Shown here one piece after another: positions 61,834 to 64,000 of a DNA stretch of 64,000 nt. This stretch comes from Dioscorea cayenensis subsp. rotundata. Lineage: Eukaryota > Streptophyta > Magnoliopsida > Dioscoreales > Dioscoreaceae. The DNA lies in NCBI RefSeq assembly GCF_009730915.1, contig NC_052474.1, forward strand, positions 7,289,501-7,353,500, written 5' to 3'. The notes beneath the pieces were generated by a model that was not told the DNA's origin, searched no databases, and saw only the letters and a program-made list of their open reading frames with translations. Position numbers and translations under genes: made by a program. How positions within the stretch are numbered: the stretch's first letter is position 1; every line of letters begins with the position of its first letter.

Positions 61834-61846
61834 TATTTATATATAG
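61834..61846 (-). promoter_or_regulatory. Candidate TATA box of the four-DUF26 gene
   Basis: CTATATATAAAT on the minus strand, about 80-90 nt upstream of the ATG at 61756. It lies inside a short near-palindrome (GATGTAT...ATACATC). Confidence 0.5.
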
Positions 61847-61859
61847 ATACATCACTGTA

Positions 61860-61996
61860 ACCCTTTGTTAGTCTTGTTCTGGTTATTGGAGATGGGTTTC
61901 AACTTTGAAAGAGTTACTAGTCAAATGCTTGATTTCCCTTCGGTCTAACAACATTTTGAAAATTCAATAAACCATATATAATAATTGTGTTGGATC

Positions 61997-62027
<31 letters not shown>

Positions 62028-62879
62028 AGAATAAACCAACAATAAAACTTGTAAGAAAGAGATGGAGTGGTGGTAATTTACAATAATGAGAATTTTTTTT
62101 TTTAAATAAAATTGATAAATTACTGATTTATTAAAAAAAAAAAATAGAAACCAACCGAAGCATTGGAAGAAAAATACACTGAAAGGTATATAGAAATGAT
62201 GAAGGGAAGAAAAATATATAGATTTAAAAAAATCATTCAATGGATGCTAAGAATGAGTATAGAAACGATGAGAAACTTCAAAGGAATATGTGTATATAAT
62301 TTACTATTTTTTAAAGATATATAGACTTTAAAAAATTATTCAAAGAATGGTTCATTCTATTCATTGGAGATTCTTATATTATTCATATACTATACATAAG
62401 GGTTCTTTTACAGTTAAGTACTGTTTATATTCATAAAAAAGGTCATTTGTCGCTTATTATTCAGAATGGTTCACTGAAAAGGCCAATGGATGCTAAGAAT
62501 AAGACGAGAACAATATATAGAATAGTGCAGAGAAGCATTATCTGGAGCATTTGGAGTCTTATATGAGACCAATTTTGAAGGCTCATCGGCGTGGAACTCA
62601 TGTACGGTTATTGTTTTGTTCTGGGTTCAGTATATATGCTCATTCCTATATTTTTTTTTAAAAACTTTTTTATATAGACCTTTACTTGATTTAATATGTG
62701 ATTTATTTATTTTTTTAAATATAGATCCTAATAAAGTAATATTGTAGTATATCTAGGGGTTTTATTGATTTTTTTTTTAATTTAAATTTTCTACGTCTAT
62801 AAATTTTTGTAATGAATGGTAAAATTTCCCATCTTCTTCTTTGTCATTGTTTTAGTAGAAGTCTTCCACATCACCAAAG
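61860..62879. other. Upstream intergenic DNA of the four-DUF26 gene
   Basis: AT-rich, with a TA run at about 61998-62021. No gene recognised. Confidence 0.45.
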
Positions 62880-62890
62880 ACTGCAAAGAC

Positions 62891-63130
62891 TCACCAACGA
62901 TCAAATAAATAGTCTTTTGTTAGTTGGATCCTCAATAAAATCTTCACAAGTGGTGAGAATTCGAATTTTAAGTGAAGGCATATTTCTGGAAGTGTGAATA
63001 GTGATTATGTACGGGTGGTCTCAGCATCTATGTGTGCGTGGGCCTCGCTCCCATTTGTTCCGTTGAGGTTTGTGCACATTTTTATTTTTCTTAGTGACTA
63101 GGTGGCTCATCTTAGAAGAAAAAAAAAAAA
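62891..63130 (+). mobile_element. SINE family A, copy 2
   Basis: 240-bp unit ending in poly(A) (about 63118-63130), flanked by the exact direct repeat CTGCAAAGAC (62881-62890 and 63131-63140). It aligns with the copy at 12471-12686: shared GTGAAGGCA, AGTGTGA, a GTG(T/C)G(T/G)GGG(C) segment, TTGTGCAC and a CTCAT-TTAGA-poly(A) end. A B-box-like ATTCGAATTTT lies in the first third. Non-coding. Confidence 0.78.
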
Positions 63131-63140
63131 CTGCAAAGAC

Positions 63141-63800
63141 CCGAGACTCCCCGCTTGCATAATTAATGCATGTGGAAAAGTCATTAACATCTAGTGTGGA
63201 AAACTATTTTAAAAAGAAAGTGGAAATCTTATTCAAAACTGTTTCTTCTGTCCAATGTGGGAAGTATTGTGTTGTGTTTATAACATCTAGTGTTAGTGGA
63301 AGACAAATTCAAAGGCAAGAGACAAAGACTTCCATGCCATGATGCATCTTTTCTTTCTTCAAATTCCGTGTTCACATATTATCCCGGACAATGTCTGGAG
63401 TTTTTTGTTAATTGGTCATTCGTTTCCATGTTAGAAGCCTGACTTGACTTGGGTCAAGTGTCCACCGTGGTTTAGTTGGAACTTTCTTTGTGGTGCTTTT
63501 CCTAACCAACAAGGTTTATCTTTTTTCCAAAAAACAATAAATAAATAATATGAGAGATATTTTGAGTAGGAAAGACTGGAAAGTGAATTAGAGCTTGTCT
63601 TCTTTTTTTTTTAAAAAAATACACAAGAAGGAGAATAATTTGGCTGATTATTATTATTTTTTATATTAATTTAAATATTAGGTTAATATTTTGTTATTTA
63701 TGTAATTATATAGTTAATCATTAGATAGCTCAATGATATAACACAAAAATACAATAAGAAAAAAAAGATTTTTTTTATATTGTTCATTAGTACTGTTTTT
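63141..63800. other. Intergenic DNA
   Basis: AT-rich; no gene recognised. Confidence 0.4.
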
Positions 63801-63801
63801 T

Positions 63802-63903
63802 AAGCCATGGTGTGGATCCTCTTTCATCAATATTATTATTAGGCCATAATATTGGTCTCCTCTTCATCAGTATTATTATTAGGTTATGGTGTGGGTCTCC
63901 TAT
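63802..63903 (+). repeat. 40-bp tandem repeat, about 2.5 copies
   Basis: Units start at 63802, 63841 and 63881 and share GGCCATGGTGTGGGTCTCCT-like and TCATCAGTATTATTATT-like parts. Confidence 0.75.
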
Positions 63904-64000
63904 GAAAAGAACAATAATTTTACTCTTTCAGATTATATGACAAGGAGATTTTCCTATAAAATTCATAAACTATTGTAACTAATGCACCTCTATATTTATT

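Overview
This window is nuclear DNA of a flowering plant. The evidence is spliced genes with GT-AG introns, plant-only families (PIN auxin carrier, HD-Zip II, DUF26 receptor kinase), AT-rich intergenic DNA and a dense load of plant retrotransposons. GC-rich coding exons (PIN, HD-Zip) inside AT-rich surroundings suggest a monocot with a modest GC content, for example a yam-like lineage. That assignment is inference only. I see no prokaryotic, organellar or viral segment.

Host genes, left to right: (1) the 3' end of a DCP5/LSM14-type mRNA decapping regulator (+, 727-1593, gene continues off the left edge); (2) a complete four-exon cytochrome b561 (+, 2867-5501); (3) a PIN-type auxin efflux carrier (+, 22801-25436) whose exon structure is kept but whose frame is broken by many small indels; (4) a complete class II HD-Zip transcription factor of ATHB17 type (-, 35311-34300); (5) a cysteine-rich receptor-like kinase with four DUF26 domains (+, 55947-59225), intact in the kinase but frameshifted in the ectodomain; (6) convergent with it, an intact 510-aa four-DUF26 protein without kinase (-, 61756-60135) ending in a hydrophobic membrane or GPI-anchor tail.

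Mobile DNA: LINE-1 (+, 14933-19025) has a 15-bp target-site duplication (TSD). LINE-2 (-, about 39690-45693) was uninterrupted in ORF2 until a 1070-bp hAT-type element (42899-43968, 8-bp TSD) landed in it. LINE-3 (+, about 48555-53575) belongs to another lineage with a C-terminal RNase H domain and is split by a 2774-bp solo-LTR-like insertion (50191-52964, 5-bp TSD). There is also a decayed LINE (-, 12690-14060), a copia remnant with LTR, PBS and gag (-, about 53620-54763), two copies of one SINE family with poly(A) tails and TSDs (12471-12686 and 62891-63130), a second SINE-like unit (about 2263-2480), and a composite possibly MULE-type element (20043-22435) carrying two tandem copies of a GC-rich unit of about 690 bp between blocks of a short minisatellite.

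The two plainest signals for a second look are the composite element just upstream of PIN and the DUF26 gene pair. The broken frames in PIN and in the kinase ectodomain, beside long intact frames elsewhere, need raw-read checking before either is called a pseudogene.
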